Source: Bryobacterales bacterium
Lineage (GTDB): Bacteria > Acidobacteriota > Terriglobia > Bryobacterales > Bryobacteraceae
DNA length: 34,590 bases
Assembly (NCBI GenBank): GCA_020847975.1
Contig: JADLBD010000171.1
Coordinates: 1 to 34,590, forward strand
Direction of reading: 5' to 3'
Positions 23,283 through 32,623 of this stretch are shown in pieces. Position 1 is the first letter of the stretch; each line of letters opens with the position of its first letter. The translations under genes were made by a program, and so were the position numbers. The notes under the pieces are model-generated. The model was not told the DNA's origin. It made no database searches and was given only the letters and a program-made list of their open reading frames with translations.

Positions 23283-25730
23283 TCACTCCATCCGCAGCGC
23301 CTCCACCGGCTCAACCCCCGTCGCCCGTCTTGCCGGCAGATAACTCGCTGCCAGAGCCGCCGCAATCAGCACAACGGACGCCGCCCCATACGTCACCGGG
23401 TCGAGCGGGCTCACCTCGAACAACAACGCCGTCATCAGCTTCGTCAGCGGCGCCGCCACCGCCACCCCGCACACCACGCCAATAGCCGTCAGCGTGAATC
23501 CGCTCCGCAGGAACATCCGCATCACGGTCTCCTTCTGGGCTCCCAGCGCCATCCGGATTCCGATCTCCCGCGTCCGCTGCGAAACCGCGTAGGAGATCAC
23601 GCCGTAAACCCCCACCACTCCCAACAACAGCGCCATGCCCCCGGCAATCGATAGCATCACCAGCGTGAACGACGTCCGCGCCATCGACCGGTCGAAGATC
23701 TCCTTCACCGTCCGCGCGTCGGCGATCGGCAGGTTCGCATTCACGCTCCAAACCGCCTGTTCCACTTCCTTCCGGAACGCCGCCGACCCTGCCCGGCTGC
23801 TGCGGATCGCGAATGCCATCGTCCGCTGCACCGTCACCGGCATGTCCCAGAAGTCCCGGATCATCATCTGCCAGTAAACAATCGCCGGCGCCTTCTCCTG
23901 CGCCCCGTTGTCGCGCTCATTCCCCGCCACTCCGATCACCTCGCGCCACGGCGCTTTGGGGTTCTCTCGAACCCGCTTGCCTAATGCCGCTGCCGGCGTT
24001 CCCCACAATTCCCGCGCCAGGTTCTCGGATACCACCACCACATTCCGTTTCTCGTACACGTCCGTCCACGTCACATCACGCCCTGCCATCAGCCGGTTCC
24101 CCATCGCTTCGAAATACCCCGGCCCGATAAATTTGAACCGCCTCAATGGAGGTATCTGCGATTCCGAATAGACCCTCCCCTCCGCGAAGATCGGATCGTT
24201 GTCGTAGTTTCCGTCCATGGTGATCGAATTTGACAGCCCCACATGCTCCACGCCCGGAATGGCCGCCATTTTCCGCGCGATATCCTCGTCCATTCGCGCC
24301 ACCTGCTCCGGCTTCGCCATCATCGCGTCCGGAATGGACAGCCGCGCGGTGAAGATCCGCTCCGGCTCCGTAAATCCCGGCTGCACATTCTTCAAAGCGC
24401 GCACCGTGCGTATCATCAGTCCCGAACTGATCAACAGCACCAGCGCCAGCGCCACCTGCACCACCACAAGCACGTTCCGCGCCCGGTGCCGCTCCCGCCC
24501 TCCGCTCGAACTCCGGCCGCCCTGCCGCAGCGCCGTCTCCACGTTCGGACCCGCATGCTTCACCACCGGAAGCAACCCCGCCAGCAGACTCGCCGCCAGC
24601 GCAATTCCCCCCGTGAACACGATCACCTTCCCGTCAACCGCGATCTCGTCCAACCGCGGCAGATTCACGGGCCCAATCGCCGCCAGCAGTTGGATTGCCC
24701 AATTCGCCAAAGCCAACCCCAGCGCTCCGCCAAGCAAACCCAGCGCCACGCTCTCGAGCAATATCTCCCGCGCAATCCGCGCCCAACCCGCTCCCAGCGC
24801 CGCACGGATCGCCAGTTCCTGTTGTCTCCCCTCCGCCCGCACCAGCAGCAGGTTCGCCACGTTCGCGCAGGCGATGAACAGCACCATCCCCACCGTCCCC
24901 ATCAGCACCCACAGAACATTCCCGATATCCCCCACGACATCCCGCTTCAGCGGTCGCACGTTCGGCCCTACCCGGGCATCCTCGAACATTTTGTTGGTCA
25001 TCCCCGGAGCCGGCTTGAACTTCCTCGCCACCATCGGCAGCATCCGCGCCACGTCCGCATTCGCCTGCGCCATCGTCACTCCAGGCTTCAGCCGCGCCAG
25101 GCACTGGTAGCTGAAGTTCCCGACAAACGCCTTATTGCGGTCCAGTTGAAATGGGAGAATCATGGCCGCCCGCGAGTTCATGAAGCGGAAGCTCTGCGGC
25201 ATGATTCCGATCACCTCCCGCGCTTCCCCATCCACCATCACCCTCTTCCCAATCGCCCCCGCGTCCCCGCCGAACCGCCTCTGCCAGTACCCGTACGACA
25301 GCATCACCGTCCCGGAAGTCCCCGGCATATCCTCCTTCTCCGTGAACCACCGCCCCTTCACCGGCGGAACGCCGAGCGCCGGCAGGGTCCCCTCGGTCAC
25401 GAACAGCGCATCCACCTGCTCCGGTTCCGCCATCCCCGTCACACTCACCGAATCATGCCGCCACAATCCCAGACGTTCAAACGCGCGGCCTTCTTCCCGA
25501 TAAGTGAAATACGTCGACGGCGATGCATTCAGGTCCGTGATGTTGATCCCCGGAGCCGTCTGCCACACCCCCACCAACCGCTCCGGTTCCGGATACGGCA
25601 GCGGCTTCAGCAGCACACCGCTCAACACGCTGAAAATTGCCGTATTCGCCCCAATGCCCACCGCCAGGGTGAGCAGCGTAATCCCCGTGAACATCGGCGA
25701 CCGTGCCAGCCTGCGCATGACGTGATTCAC
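23283..25730 (-). CDS. ADOP-type ABC transporter permease (MacB/FtsX family)
   Basis: This 815-residue protein starts at GTG 25730 ([20 protein letters not shown]), with a G-rich run just upstream. It has the duplicated MacB layout: a first membrane helix (residues 15-40, ending [21 protein letters not shown]), a MacB periplasmic core domain to about residue 240, an FtsX unit with three helices (about 275-400, [20 protein letters not shown]), a second core domain, and a second FtsX unit ([20 protein letters not shown] to [19 protein letters not shown]). This matches the acidobacterial duplicated orphan permease group: fused permeases without an adjacent ATPase gene. They are thought to act like MacB in extrusion or mechanotransmission; substrates are unknown. 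No ATPase or PadR regulator lies next to it. It converges on the M56 gene with 6 bp between stops. Confidence 0.92.
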   Translation of the reverse strand: MNHVMRRLARSPMFTGITLLTLAVGIGANTAIFSVLSGVLLKPLPYPEPERLVGVWQTAPGINITDLNASPSTYFTYREEGRAFERLGLWRHDSVSVTGMAEPEQVDALFVTEGTLPALGVPPVKGRWFTEKEDMPGTSGTVMLSYGYWQRRFGGDAGAIGKRVMVDGEAREVIGIMPQSFRFMNSRAAMILPFQLDRNKAFVGNFSYQCLARLKPGVTMAQANADVARMLPMVARKFKPAPGMTNKMFEDARVGPNVRPLKRDVVGDIGNVLWVLMGTVGMVLFIACANVANLLLVRAEGRQQELAIRAALGAGWARIAREILLESVALGLLGGALGLALANWAIQLLAAIGPVNLPRLDEIAVDGKVIVFTGGIALAASLLAGLLPVVKHAGPNVETALRQGGRSSSGGRERHRARNVLVVVQVALALVLLISSGLMIRTVRALKNVQPGFTEPERIFTARLSIPDAMMAKPEQVARMDEDIARKMAAIPGVEHVGLSNSITMDGNYDNDPIFAEGRVYSESQIPPLRRFKFIGPGYFEAMGNRLMAGRDVTWTDVYEKRNVVVVSENLARELWGTPAAALGKRVRENPKAPWREVIGVAGNERDNGAQEKAPAIVYWQMMIRDFWDMPVTVQRTMAFAIRSSRAGSAAFRKEVEQAVWSVNANLPIADARTVKEIFDRSMARTSFTLVMLSIAGGMALLLGVVGVYGVISYAVSQRTREIGIRMALGAQKETVMRMFLRSGFTLTAIGVVCGVAVAAPLTKLMTALLFEVSPLDPVTYGAASVVLIAAALAASYLPARRATGVEPVEALRME

Positions 25731-25748
25731 TCGTTACCCCCAAGTCAC

Positions 25749-25754
25749 GTTATA
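25749..25754 (-). promoter_or_regulatory. Possible -10 box for the ADOP gene
   Basis: TATAAC on the minus strand lies about 18 nt upstream of the GTG start at 25730 and is the best -10 candidate there. No clear -35 box is seen at the right distance. Confidence 0.3.
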
Positions 25755-26500
25755 CGACAGCCGCGCCGCCGATGTTCCACCGTTCTCCTGGCCCAACTCC
25801 CGTTCTCGGGAGGCTAAGTAATCATCTCCCACCACCCACACAAGTCAAAGCATCACAATCCACCAATCCCCAAGAGCCCTCCAGTCTTACCATCAAAACT
25901 CTGCGCGCTCTGCGGCTCCACTGAGACCTCTCTCCCTCACACCAACACCATCTGCAACCCCTTCTTTCAAGAACTCTGCACCCTCCGCGCTATCAAGAAC
26001 TTCCTCATACCCAGGCGCACCAGTCTTAGCTTGCCGCGGCCGCAGCTTCGGATATCCTACACCGCTCGCACCGGATTATCCGCCAGCCCCCACTGGCTTC
26101 CCCTAGTTCCCGCATCCCCCCGGCGAAGCCCCGCTGTGCAAGCATGTATCTCAAAAGCGTAAAGAGCACGTCCCGCGCCCCCAAAGTACGAGGAACACCG
26201 CGATGATTCGCGGCGCGGGCGGGCTCCGTTTTGCGCGTGTTCCTCAAGAGCCCCCGGCCCGCGTATGCGAGTCCATACGAGTGAAGAACTTTTTGGTCCG
26301 CCAGTTGTGGCATCCTAGGCGAGCGCAGACAGCGTGAAGTAGGCCGTGACTGCATTGGTGCTGTTGAAGCCGTTCAAAAGCCTGGTCCCAAGTTTCGTGC
26401 GCCATACAGTGGTTACAACCTGAGCGACGCGGATACAAGTTGGTGCCGATGAGCCATGCCGCCTAAGCTACTGATTCCGGACTCCTCGGCGGGAAGTTCC
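25755..26500. other. Non-coding spacer with short repeats and a hairpin
   Basis: No convincing gene lies between the ADOP start and the end of the TonB-dependent receptor. The left part (25830-26030) is pyrimidine-rich. It carries two related units, ACTCTGCGCGCTCTGCGGCT at 25898-25917 and ACTCTGCACCCTCCGCGCTA at 25973-25992, plus an exact 9-mer CCAGTCTTA at 25881-25889 and 26020-26028. CTCTGCG-rich repeats of this type occur between genes in many bacteria. The right part has a nested inverted repeat: GAGGAACAC (26190-26198) pairs with GTGTTCCTC (26237-26245), and CCGCG (26198-26202) pairs with CGCGG (26209-26213). Small open frames on the minus strand (for example 26026-26355) look unlike proteins and may be decayed sequence. 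Confidence 0.45.
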
Positions 26501-29500
26501 TTAAAAGAGAATCTTCGCGACAAACTCCATCTGCCGGTTCAGGTTCGCCTGGCTCGAAATAATCCCGAAGTTCGCATTCCCGAAACTCGTGTTCGGAGCG
26601 CTGAACACCGGATGGTTCAACACGTTGAACATCTCCGCCCGGAATTGTAGCCGTACCCTCTCCACAAGCCGGAAATCCTTCGCCAGCGTCAGGTTCGCGT
26701 TGTTCATTCCCGGCGACCGCACCGTGCCGATGTACGGGCTCGCGTTCCCATACGTGAAGTCCGCCGGCTGCGCGAACGCGCCGGTGTTGAAGTAGTTCCG
26801 CAGCCGGTTCACAATCGGCCCGCTCACGCCGGACGAAGGATCCCCCGCCACGTTCGGACGCCCGCTCCCTGCCCCCGCCGTGGCTTTCGCCAAACCGAAG
26901 GACAGCGGGAACCCCGCCTGGTAGACCTGAAATGTCGAAAGCATCCATCCGCCAGCCAGCAGATCGAGCGGCCGTGAAATGTTCGACCCGAACCGCCGCC
27001 CCTTGCCGAACGGCAATTCCCACGTCGCCGTCACCGACAGCCGCTGCGGAACATCGAACGACGCGTACGCCCGCTCCGCCTGCCGGTTGTACACGTTGTC
27101 CGGGTTCGTCAGGTCGCTGAGATTCTTCGCGATCGTATACGAGATCAGCGCCGTAAAGCCATGCGAAGTGCGCTTCTCCAACTGCATCTGCACCGAGTGG
27201 TAGTGCGAATTTCCATACGCCGGAGCGAACCGCGTAACGCCCGTAAACTGCGGATATGGCCGCAGCAACTGCGATTGCGGCACCGTCGCCCCCGCCAGTG
27301 CCCCCGACGTCAGAATCCCGAAGAACGGATTCGGAACCGGTTGCAACAGCGCCGTCCCCATCGAAAGATACTGCGGATTCAGTTGGTTCACGTTCTCGTT
27401 GATCGCCGTCGTGAAGTCGGTCGGCGCAGCCGCCAGATCGTATGCCCTGCTGCCGACATAGGACGCCGTGAAAACCGTCCCCGCCGCCACCTCCCGCTGA
27501 ATGTCAAAATGCCAGTTGTGGAACCGCGGCACCCGGTCTCCCGGATTCACGAACGACACGTTATTCCCCACCAGCGTCAGCAGCCCTTGCGAATTGCCGA
27601 TCGCCGGAAGTTGCCCGTTCGGAAACGGATTCCTCAACAAGTCCTTCGGAGTAATCCCGTCCTGCGTCGTCACCATCGGAGTCGTATTGCTATACCCCGT
27701 CGCGTACACGTTGCCCACCTGAGGGATGAAGGTCAACCCATACCCCGTGCGAATCACCGTTTTCGGCGTCACGTTATAAGCAAGCCCGATACGCGGTCCG
27801 AAATCCGCCTTGTCCGGGTCATACAGCCCGCGCGGCAATCCATTCGTGCCCGCATACAACAATCCGCCCGTCAGGTTCATCCCCGGCGCCTTCAGCGGGC
27901 TTGGGGCGCCAAAGGCGAATCCCCGCGTCGTCCGGTTGTACCGCTCCGTCGTCGGAGTCTGGTAGTCCCAGCGCAACCCCAGGTTCAAGGTCAGCTTCCG
28001 CGTCACCCGGTAATCGTCCTGCACGTAAAGCCCGGTGTAGAAATTCTGAATCGAAACGCCCGTCGCGTAATCGATCGAGCCGCCGCTTGCATAGCCATAC
28101 AAAAACGTCGCCATCCCGAGCCCCGAACTCGCCACAGGAGTATCCGCCCGCGGACCCCCCGTATTCGCCGTGTTGAACGAAAACGTCCCCGACGGGTTGC
28201 CGCTGTTCAGGAAATTCCCGCGGAACAGGTTGAACTGCACCCCGGTCTTCAGCAGATGCTTCCCCATTTGTTTGGAGAGGTTCGATTGCAGCGAATAGTT
28301 ATACCCCGGCTGCTGCTTCCAACCCACTCCCCCTACCAGCGTCTCGAAGCCCGTAATCGTCACCGTCGGAAAGTTCTGGTACTGCGTACCCTTGATGAAT
28401 GACTGCGGGAACCCGAGCGAACTCAGGTCAAACCGCGCCGAATACGGCTCCTGCTGCTCTTTCCCGTAGGCATACCCCAGCCTCACATCCAGAATCGTCG
28501 AGGGATTGATCAGGTACGTATCGTCCACCGCGATGCCTTTGTTCGGCCGGTGCACCACGTTGCGCCCCGGCGTCGCAATCCCAGGAAAATCGTAGTTGAA
28601 GTTGAAGAACGCATCCCCGCTGTTGGCGCGCACGAACATCTGGTTCTTCGCCGTCAGCTTGTGATCGAACTTCAGAATCCACACGTCGCGAGTCTGCGGC
28701 CATTTGCTCGACTGAACGTAATTGTTCACCCACGGCGTCGCCGCGCTCACGTTCGGATTATTGGGCTCCGGCCAGTAGTTCATGATCTTCTGCGCCACCG
28801 GATCCTGCGCTGCCACCGGAATGATGTTGTTCGGAACCGGATCGCGCGTCGGCACGCCGTTCACCGTGTGCACCGAGAACGGATCGTAGATGGCTCCCCT
28901 GAATTCCGAAAAATCCCCCGTCCGCATCTTCGGTGTCGGCACATTCAACCGCGGTCCCTGCCCGTTACCCTCCCTCGCGCCTTCGTAGTTGAAGAAGAAA
29001 AACGTGCGGTTCTTTCCGTTGTACAAGTGCGGGATCAACACCGGTCCCCCTACCGAGCCCCCGTAGTTGTGTGCGTTGTACGGCACCAGTCCCTGCCCGA
29101 GCCCCCGCTGAAAAAACAGATTCGCATCCATCGCCGAATTGCGCAGAAACTCGTAAAGTGACCCGTGCATGTCGTTCGTCCCGGACTTGATCACGATATT
29201 CGTGAACACGCCCGCCGCGCGCCCATACTCCGCCGGCAGCGTCCCCATCAATAGCTTGATCTCCCCAACCGCCTCCGTCGACGGCACCCACGGCGACAAA
29301 TACAACCCTCTCCCCACGTTCACCGTGTTCGAAACGCCGTCCACCGAAACCTCACCCGTCGCCGGCGGCGATCCGTTTGCCGTGAACAACACGTTCGTCC
29401 CCGTGTCGCTCGGGCGCGTATCCTCTCCGTACCGGTTCCCCACTACACCCGCCGCCATCATGTACATGAACAGACTGCTGTGCCCCTTCCACGGAATGCT

Positions 29501-29917
29501 GAGCACCGTCTTCTCATTGATCACCGACCCGAGCGACGAAGAGTCCGATTGCACCGCAGTCACCTGACCCGTTACCTGCACCGTTTCCGACGTCTGCCCC
29601 AACGCCACTTCTACATCCACACGCAAGCTGTCATTGATGCTCAGCTTGATTCCATCCCGCACCGTTGTCTTGAACCCCGTGGCTGTCACGGTCAGTGAAT
29701 AGCTGCCCGGCGCGACGAACGTGAAAACATAATGCCCGCCTTCGTCGGACTTGACGGTGCGCTCGATACTGGTATCGATATTTCGCAGCGTCACATTTGC
29801 CCCCGCAATCGTCGCGTGCGTCGGATCGGTTACATCTCCCTGAACCGTCCCGCGAAACTCCTGCGCGGCGCCAACGGACACAAATAATAATGAACACACA
29901 ATAAGATAGCGAGACAC
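26501..29917 (-). CDS. TonB-dependent receptor with CarboxypepD_reg domain
   Basis: This 1,138-residue outer-membrane protein starts at GTG 29917, with GGAGG 7 nt upstream. The signal peptide is MSRYLIVCSLLFVSVGAAQ. Residues 20-105 form a CarboxypepD_reg domain (VQGDVTDPTHATIAGANVTL, then YVFTFVAPGSYSLTVTATGF). A plug domain spans about 110-240, and a long beta-barrel runs to the end with many aromatic strand ends, closing in MEFVAKILF with the terminal Phe needed for barrel assembly. Phrases such as PAEYGRAAGVFTNIVIKSGT and HGSLYEFLRNSAMDANLFF are typical of the very common Solibacter-type receptors. The ligand is unknown; no polysaccharide-use genes lie beside it. A palindrome over its predicted -10 box suggests tight repression. 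Its N-terminal domain type also appears in the M56 protein at 21699-23276. Confidence 0.93.
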   Translation of the reverse strand: MSRYLIVCSLLFVSVGAAQEFRGTVQGDVTDPTHATIAGANVTLRNIDTSIERTVKSDEGGHYVFTFVAPGSYSLTVTATGFKTTVRDGIKLSINDSLRVDVEVALGQTSETVQVTGQVTAVQSDSSSLGSVINEKTVLSIPWKGHSSLFMYMMAAGVVGNRYGEDTRPSDTGTNVLFTANGSPPATGEVSVDGVSNTVNVGRGLYLSPWVPSTEAVGEIKLLMGTLPAEYGRAAGVFTNIVIKSGTNDMHGSLYEFLRNSAMDANLFFQRGLGQGLVPYNAHNYGGSVGGPVLIPHLYNGKNRTFFFFNYEGAREGNGQGPRLNVPTPKMRTGDFSEFRGAIYDPFSVHTVNGVPTRDPVPNNIIPVAAQDPVAQKIMNYWPEPNNPNVSAATPWVNNYVQSSKWPQTRDVWILKFDHKLTAKNQMFVRANSGDAFFNFNYDFPGIATPGRNVVHRPNKGIAVDDTYLINPSTILDVRLGYAYGKEQQEPYSARFDLSSLGFPQSFIKGTQYQNFPTVTITGFETLVGGVGWKQQPGYNYSLQSNLSKQMGKHLLKTGVQFNLFRGNFLNSGNPSGTFSFNTANTGGPRADTPVASSGLGMATFLYGYASGGSIDYATGVSIQNFYTGLYVQDDYRVTRKLTLNLGLRWDYQTPTTERYNRTTRGFAFGAPSPLKAPGMNLTGGLLYAGTNGLPRGLYDPDKADFGPRIGLAYNVTPKTVIRTGYGLTFIPQVGNVYATGYSNTTPMVTTQDGITPKDLLRNPFPNGQLPAIGNSQGLLTLVGNNVSFVNPGDRVPRFHNWHFDIQREVAAGTVFTASYVGSRAYDLAAAPTDFTTAINENVNQLNPQYLSMGTALLQPVPNPFFGILTSGALAGATVPQSQLLRPYPQFTGVTRFAPAYGNSHYHSVQMQLEKRTSHGFTALISYTIAKNLSDLTNPDNVYNRQAERAYASFDVPQRLSVTATWELPFGKGRRFGSNISRPLDLLAGGWMLSTFQVYQAGFPLSFGLAKATAGAGSGRPNVAGDPSSGVSGPIVNRLRNYFNTGAFAQPADFTYGNASPYIGTVRSPGMNNANLTLAKDFRLVERVRLQFRAEMFNVLNHPVFSAPNTSFGNANFGIISSQANLNRQMEFVAKILF

Positions 29918-29974
29918 GGCAACCTCCCGAATTGGCCTTCTTCCCGCAACCCCCTCATTGGGCTACAGGGTGAA

Positions 29975-30006
29975 GTGAGTATATACTCACAGCCGCCGCA
30001 ACACAA
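29975..30006 (-). promoter_or_regulatory. Promoter of the TonB receptor with overlapping palindromic operator
   Basis: GTGAGTATATACTCAC at 29975-29990 is a perfect 16-bp palindrome. Reading the minus strand, TATACT (29983-29978) inside it is a good -10 box, and TTGTGT (30006-30001) lies exactly 17 nt upstream as a weak -35. A dimeric repressor on the palindrome would therefore cover the promoter. The expected leader is about 55 nt and ends in GGAGG and the GTG start at 29917. The regulator is not encoded nearby. Confidence 0.6.
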
Positions 30007-30035
30007 CTGATACGCGACTATCGTTATCGGATCCA

Positions 30036-30050
30036 AAAATATCGTATTTT
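30036..30050. repeat. AT-rich inverted repeat AAAATA-TCG-TATTTT
   Basis: Six-base arms, AAAATA (30036-30041) and TATTTT (30045-30050), flank TCG. The site lies just upstream of the receptor's -35 box and in the divergent region before the lipoprotein gene. It stands out in a GC-rich genome. It could be a second regulator site or an UP-like AT element. Confidence 0.35.
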
Positions 30051-30133
30051 CCTACCTCATACTCCTCTTCACACCTCCCCTTTTTCTCTCAAGCCTGGAG
30101 CACCCACCCGCATTGCCGCTATACTGCAAGACG

Positions 30134-30598
30134 ATGCGTATCCTGCCCGTCCCCGCCCTCCTCCTTCTCCTCTCTTCCTGCGGCCCCGAGCCCAAGCCCA
30201 CACCGCCCGCCAAACAGACCGAGACGCCCAAACCAGCCGACGAATCCCGCCGCTTCCCTCAAGACAATCTCGTCGAAACCACAGTGGTCGCCAAGGAACT
30301 GCTCGGCAAGCCGTTCATGCCCGGAGGCACGCTGGCCCACTACAGGAAAGGCTCCCGCGAATTCGACATGTTTGTCGGAAAACTCCCGTCCCCCACCGAT
30401 GCCGCTCTCCTTCTCCTCGATTGGAAAAAAGCGCTCACCGGAGCGAAGCTCATCCCCTCCTTCGGCGGCTACTTCGGCATGGATGGCAAGCGTCCCGTCT
30501 TCGTCTTCCCCAAGGGCAACTGGATCGCCGGAGTCGCCGGCCTGCCCGAAAAAGAGGCCGACCTCCAGGCTCGCGGCCTCGCCTCCCGTCTCGATTGA
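30134..30598 (+). CDS. Small lipoprotein of unknown function
   Basis: This is a 154-residue protein. The start is ATG 30134 (MRILPVPALLLLLSSCGPEP). It places a typical lipobox, LLSSC, with Cys at residue 16, after a short basic and hydrophobic signal; the ATG 21 bases earlier only adds a poor leader. A Pro/Lys-rich linker follows (about 17-45). A compact domain comes next: FPQDNLVETTVVAKELLGKP, GTLAHYRKGSREFDMFVGKL, AALLLLDWKKAL and GGYFGMDGKRPVFVFPKGNW. I do not recognise this domain; the pattern of an alternating alpha/beta fold around 100 residues resembles small periplasmic domains of unknown function. A TATACT box (30120-30125) lies 8 nt upstream of the ATG, with no ribosome site, so a near-leaderless start is possible. 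It is divergent from the TonB receptor and converges on the next gene. Confidence 0.75.
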   Translation: MRILPVPALLLLLSSCGPEPKPTPPAKQTETPKPADESRRFPQDNLVETTVVAKELLGKPFMPGGTLAHYRKGSREFDMFVGKLPSPTDAALLLLDWKKALTGAKLIPSFGGYFGMDGKRPVFVFPKGNWIAGVAGLPEKEADLQARGLASRLD

Positions 30599-30621
30599 TG
30601 CCGAATCGCCGCCGATTACCC

Positions 30622-31326
30622 CTACAAATGGTGGAAAGCCTCCGGCGTCTCCTCCTCCGGCATCCGCACCGTCTGCTTCTCGAGCGACCGGCTCACCAGG
30701 TCCTTCGATCCCAACCCCACCGCCAGCGCCAGCGCCAGCACAATCCCCCCGAACAGAATCCCGAAAGCCAGATCCACAATCCGCCCCCCGATCCCCAGGT
30801 GATTCAGCGCCATCGCCGCGGTCAGTACAATCACCAGCCACTTCACGCCCAGGCTCAGCAGTCGCGCGTAGTGCAGATTCATGTTCACCGCCCCGATCAG
30901 CACTCCCCGCGCCAGGAACCGCGCCAGCACGTTGCCCACCACCAGCACCACTACTGCCGCCAGCAGGTTCGGCAGATACGCGAACAGATTCATCACCAGC
31001 TGCGACGTCAGCGTGGCGTCGAATGCCGCCACCCCGATCAGCAGTCCCACCAGCACCACCCCCCACGACACAATTCGCGACAGCAACAGCGCCGGGCTTT
31101 TCCCCGGAGACCAGTCGCTTAACCCCGAAAATCCCCAACTCGCCAGCCGTTGGTCAAAATCAATTCCCCGCAGCGATCGCCGCAGCACGTGCCCGACGAT
31201 CCACGCCAGCACCAGCGAGAACAACAGCGCCACCACGAGAGCGAGAAATCCCGGCAGCATGTGCGCCACCCCCGTGATCACCTGCTTCACTGATTCGTTC
31301 AACGCATCTTCCACTTGGTTCCACAT
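30622..31326 (-). CDS. TM-helix repeat protein, MscS-like membrane part only
   Basis: This 234-residue membrane protein has about four or five hydrophobic segments: MLPGFLALVVALLFSLVLAW, SRIVSWGVVLVGLLIGVAAF, LLAAVVVLVVGNVLARFLAR, LLSLGVKWLVIVLTAAMALN and LAFGILFGGIVLALALAVGLG. The repeat of a helix followed by LPNLLAAVVVLVVGNVLA and a final glycine-rich helix ending VGLGSKD matches the conserved TM-helix repeat family. These proteins resemble the membrane part of small mechanosensitive (MscS) channels but lack the cytoplasmic beta and vestibule domains. ATG 31326 has AGGAG 7 nt upstream. It starts 18 bp after the glycosyltransferase stop, in line with trehalose-related genes. A role in osmotic pressure release is inferred from family and neighbours. 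Confidence 0.85.
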   Translation of the reverse strand: MWNQVEDALNESVKQVITGVAHMLPGFLALVVALLFSLVLAWIVGHVLRRSLRGIDFDQRLASWGFSGLSDWSPGKSPALLLSRIVSWGVVLVGLLIGVAAFDATLTSQLVMNLFAYLPNLLAAVVVLVVGNVLARFLARGVLIGAVNMNLHYARLLSLGVKWLVIVLTAAMALNHLGIGGRIVDLAFGILFGGIVLALALAVGLGSKDLVSRSLEKQTVRMPEEETPEAFHHL

Positions 31327-31344
31327 ATTTCTCTCCTCTCCCCG

Positions 31345-32586
31345 TCACGGGTTAAAACGGTCTGGCCATCTCCAGCGCGACAGCAAGTACGGCTTGTTCG
31401 CCTCATATGAGAGGCAAAGCCGCTCCAACCGGTCGTCCACCGTGCGCGGACCCGCGTCTCGCACCTCCAGAATGTACGACGCCACCCACGCCAGGTACGC
31501 CGGCGTCATGGCCCGCAGCAGGTGATCGCGGCTCATCACCCGAAACCGGTGGCCAAGCGCAAAATCATAAACCACCCGCACCCATACCTCGTCCGGCATC
31601 CGGAACTGCTCCTCCGGCAGCCGTGTCAGTTTCTTCAACTCCAGCATCGTCGCCGGCGTCAGCGCCATTCCCCAAACGTCCACCAGGTTGCGATACCCCA
31701 TCTGGAAGGACTCCACCATCTTGTGCACGTCCACCGCCGCGCTTTCCTCCGCCTCCGCCTTCGTCTCCCCCTGCGTAACCACCGCTTGCGACCCCCGTAC
31801 CTTTTGCCACACGGCCGCATTCCGGTCCATCTCCAGAAACAGCGAATCCAGCACCAGCGACAACGTCGAACTCAGGTCCGGCTTCCCTTTCGCCGGCGGC
31901 GGCCGCAAGTCCACCCGGACCTGTCTGACAGGCATACCCGCGCATACCGCCCGCACCGGCAGCCACGCCAGCGGGGCCATCCGTCCGTTCTTCTGCTCCG
32001 GTTTCGAAAAGCGTTCAATGAACTTCGCCGAGGCCCCGATATCCGTCGTCAGCGGATAGCGGATGCGCTTCCCATACAAAGCGCGCGTCAAAGGATACAC
32101 GATCCCGCTGTTGATCAGCCCGTCCAATTTCTGCTGCCGGTAGTAAGGAACCGCCAAATCGCAGCTTCCCTCGAGCAATGGCTGGATCAGCCCTTGAATC
32201 GATTCACCCCCGATGCTCTCCAACTCGGACCCGATCAATGCGCACGCCTTGCCTCCCACCTTCCGGCACACATCGAACAATGCACGCCAGGGATCCCCCG
32301 CCCCCTGGCCGATGCCCGCCAGACGATCCACTTCGGGTAGCGGCAACGCCACCAGACGCACACGGTCTTCCTCCCCAACACACCCGCCGTCAGGTATCGC
32401 CGCGTCCGAATGCAGAATCAACGCCTTCCCCTCGTCCACTAGCGGCCGCACAGCGTCGCTCGCCCACCGGATCGCCCTCCGCACCGCTTCCTGCCCGCCC
32501 GATGCTCCCAGGCCGATCACCACCGCCGCCTCGCCCACGCGCTCCAGGCTTTCCTTTGCCTCAGCCGGTCTTGCTTCCGAATCCAC
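31345..32586 (-). CDS. Glucosylglycerate-synthase-like glycosyltransferase (GT81-type)
   Basis: This 413-residue cytoplasmic protein starts at GTG 32586, with AAGGAG about 10 nt upstream. The pattern YYRQQKLDGLINSGIVYPLT then RALYGKRIRYPL at about 148-178 is the acceptor/sugar-binding stretch seen in glucosyl-3-phosphoglycerate and mannosylglycerate synthases of family GT81. These join an activated sugar to (3-phospho)glycerate to make a compatible solute. The metal-binding DXD of GT-A enzymes, expected before the phrase SIQGLIQPLL, reads GSEL at residues 119-122, so the usual aspartates are absent or moved. The first 100 residues replace the normal nucleotide-binding beginning with a weakly similar region (VVIGLGASGG). 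The gene follows the trehalose synthase/maltokinase fusion by 37 bp. Activity is therefore likely related to, but possibly not identical with, GpgS. Confidence 0.75.
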   Translation of the reverse strand: MDSEARPAEAKESLERVGEAAVVIGLGASGGQEAVRRAIRWASDAVRPLVDEGKALILHSDAAIPDGGCVGEEDRVRLVALPLPEVDRLAGIGQGAGDPWRALFDVCRKVGGKACALIGSELESIGGESIQGLIQPLLEGSCDLAVPYYRQQKLDGLINSGIVYPLTRALYGKRIRYPLTTDIGASAKFIERFSKPEQKNGRMAPLAWLPVRAVCAGMPVRQVRVDLRPPPAKGKPDLSSTLSLVLDSLFLEMDRNAAVWQKVRGSQAVVTQGETKAEAEESAAVDVHKMVESFQMGYRNLVDVWGMALTPATMLELKKLTRLPEEQFRMPDEVWVRVVYDFALGHRFRVMSRDHLLRAMTPAYLAWVASYILEVRDAGPRTVDDRLERLCLSYEANKPYLLSRWRWPDRFNP

Positions 32587-32623
32587 TGACTTCGTTCTCC
32601 TTGCCCCTTCCGTCCCCGTGCCC

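Noticed and set aside
24243..25817. 524-residue plus-strand frame opposite the ADOP gene
   Set aside because: Composition is dominated by His, Arg, Gln and Pro, typical of an antisense shadow. The ADOP permease on the other strand is complete.
26026..26438. Small minus-strand open frames in the spacer
   Set aside because: No ribosome sites, signal, membrane or domain patterns are seen, and frames overlap each other. They may be decayed sequence but cannot be supported as genes.
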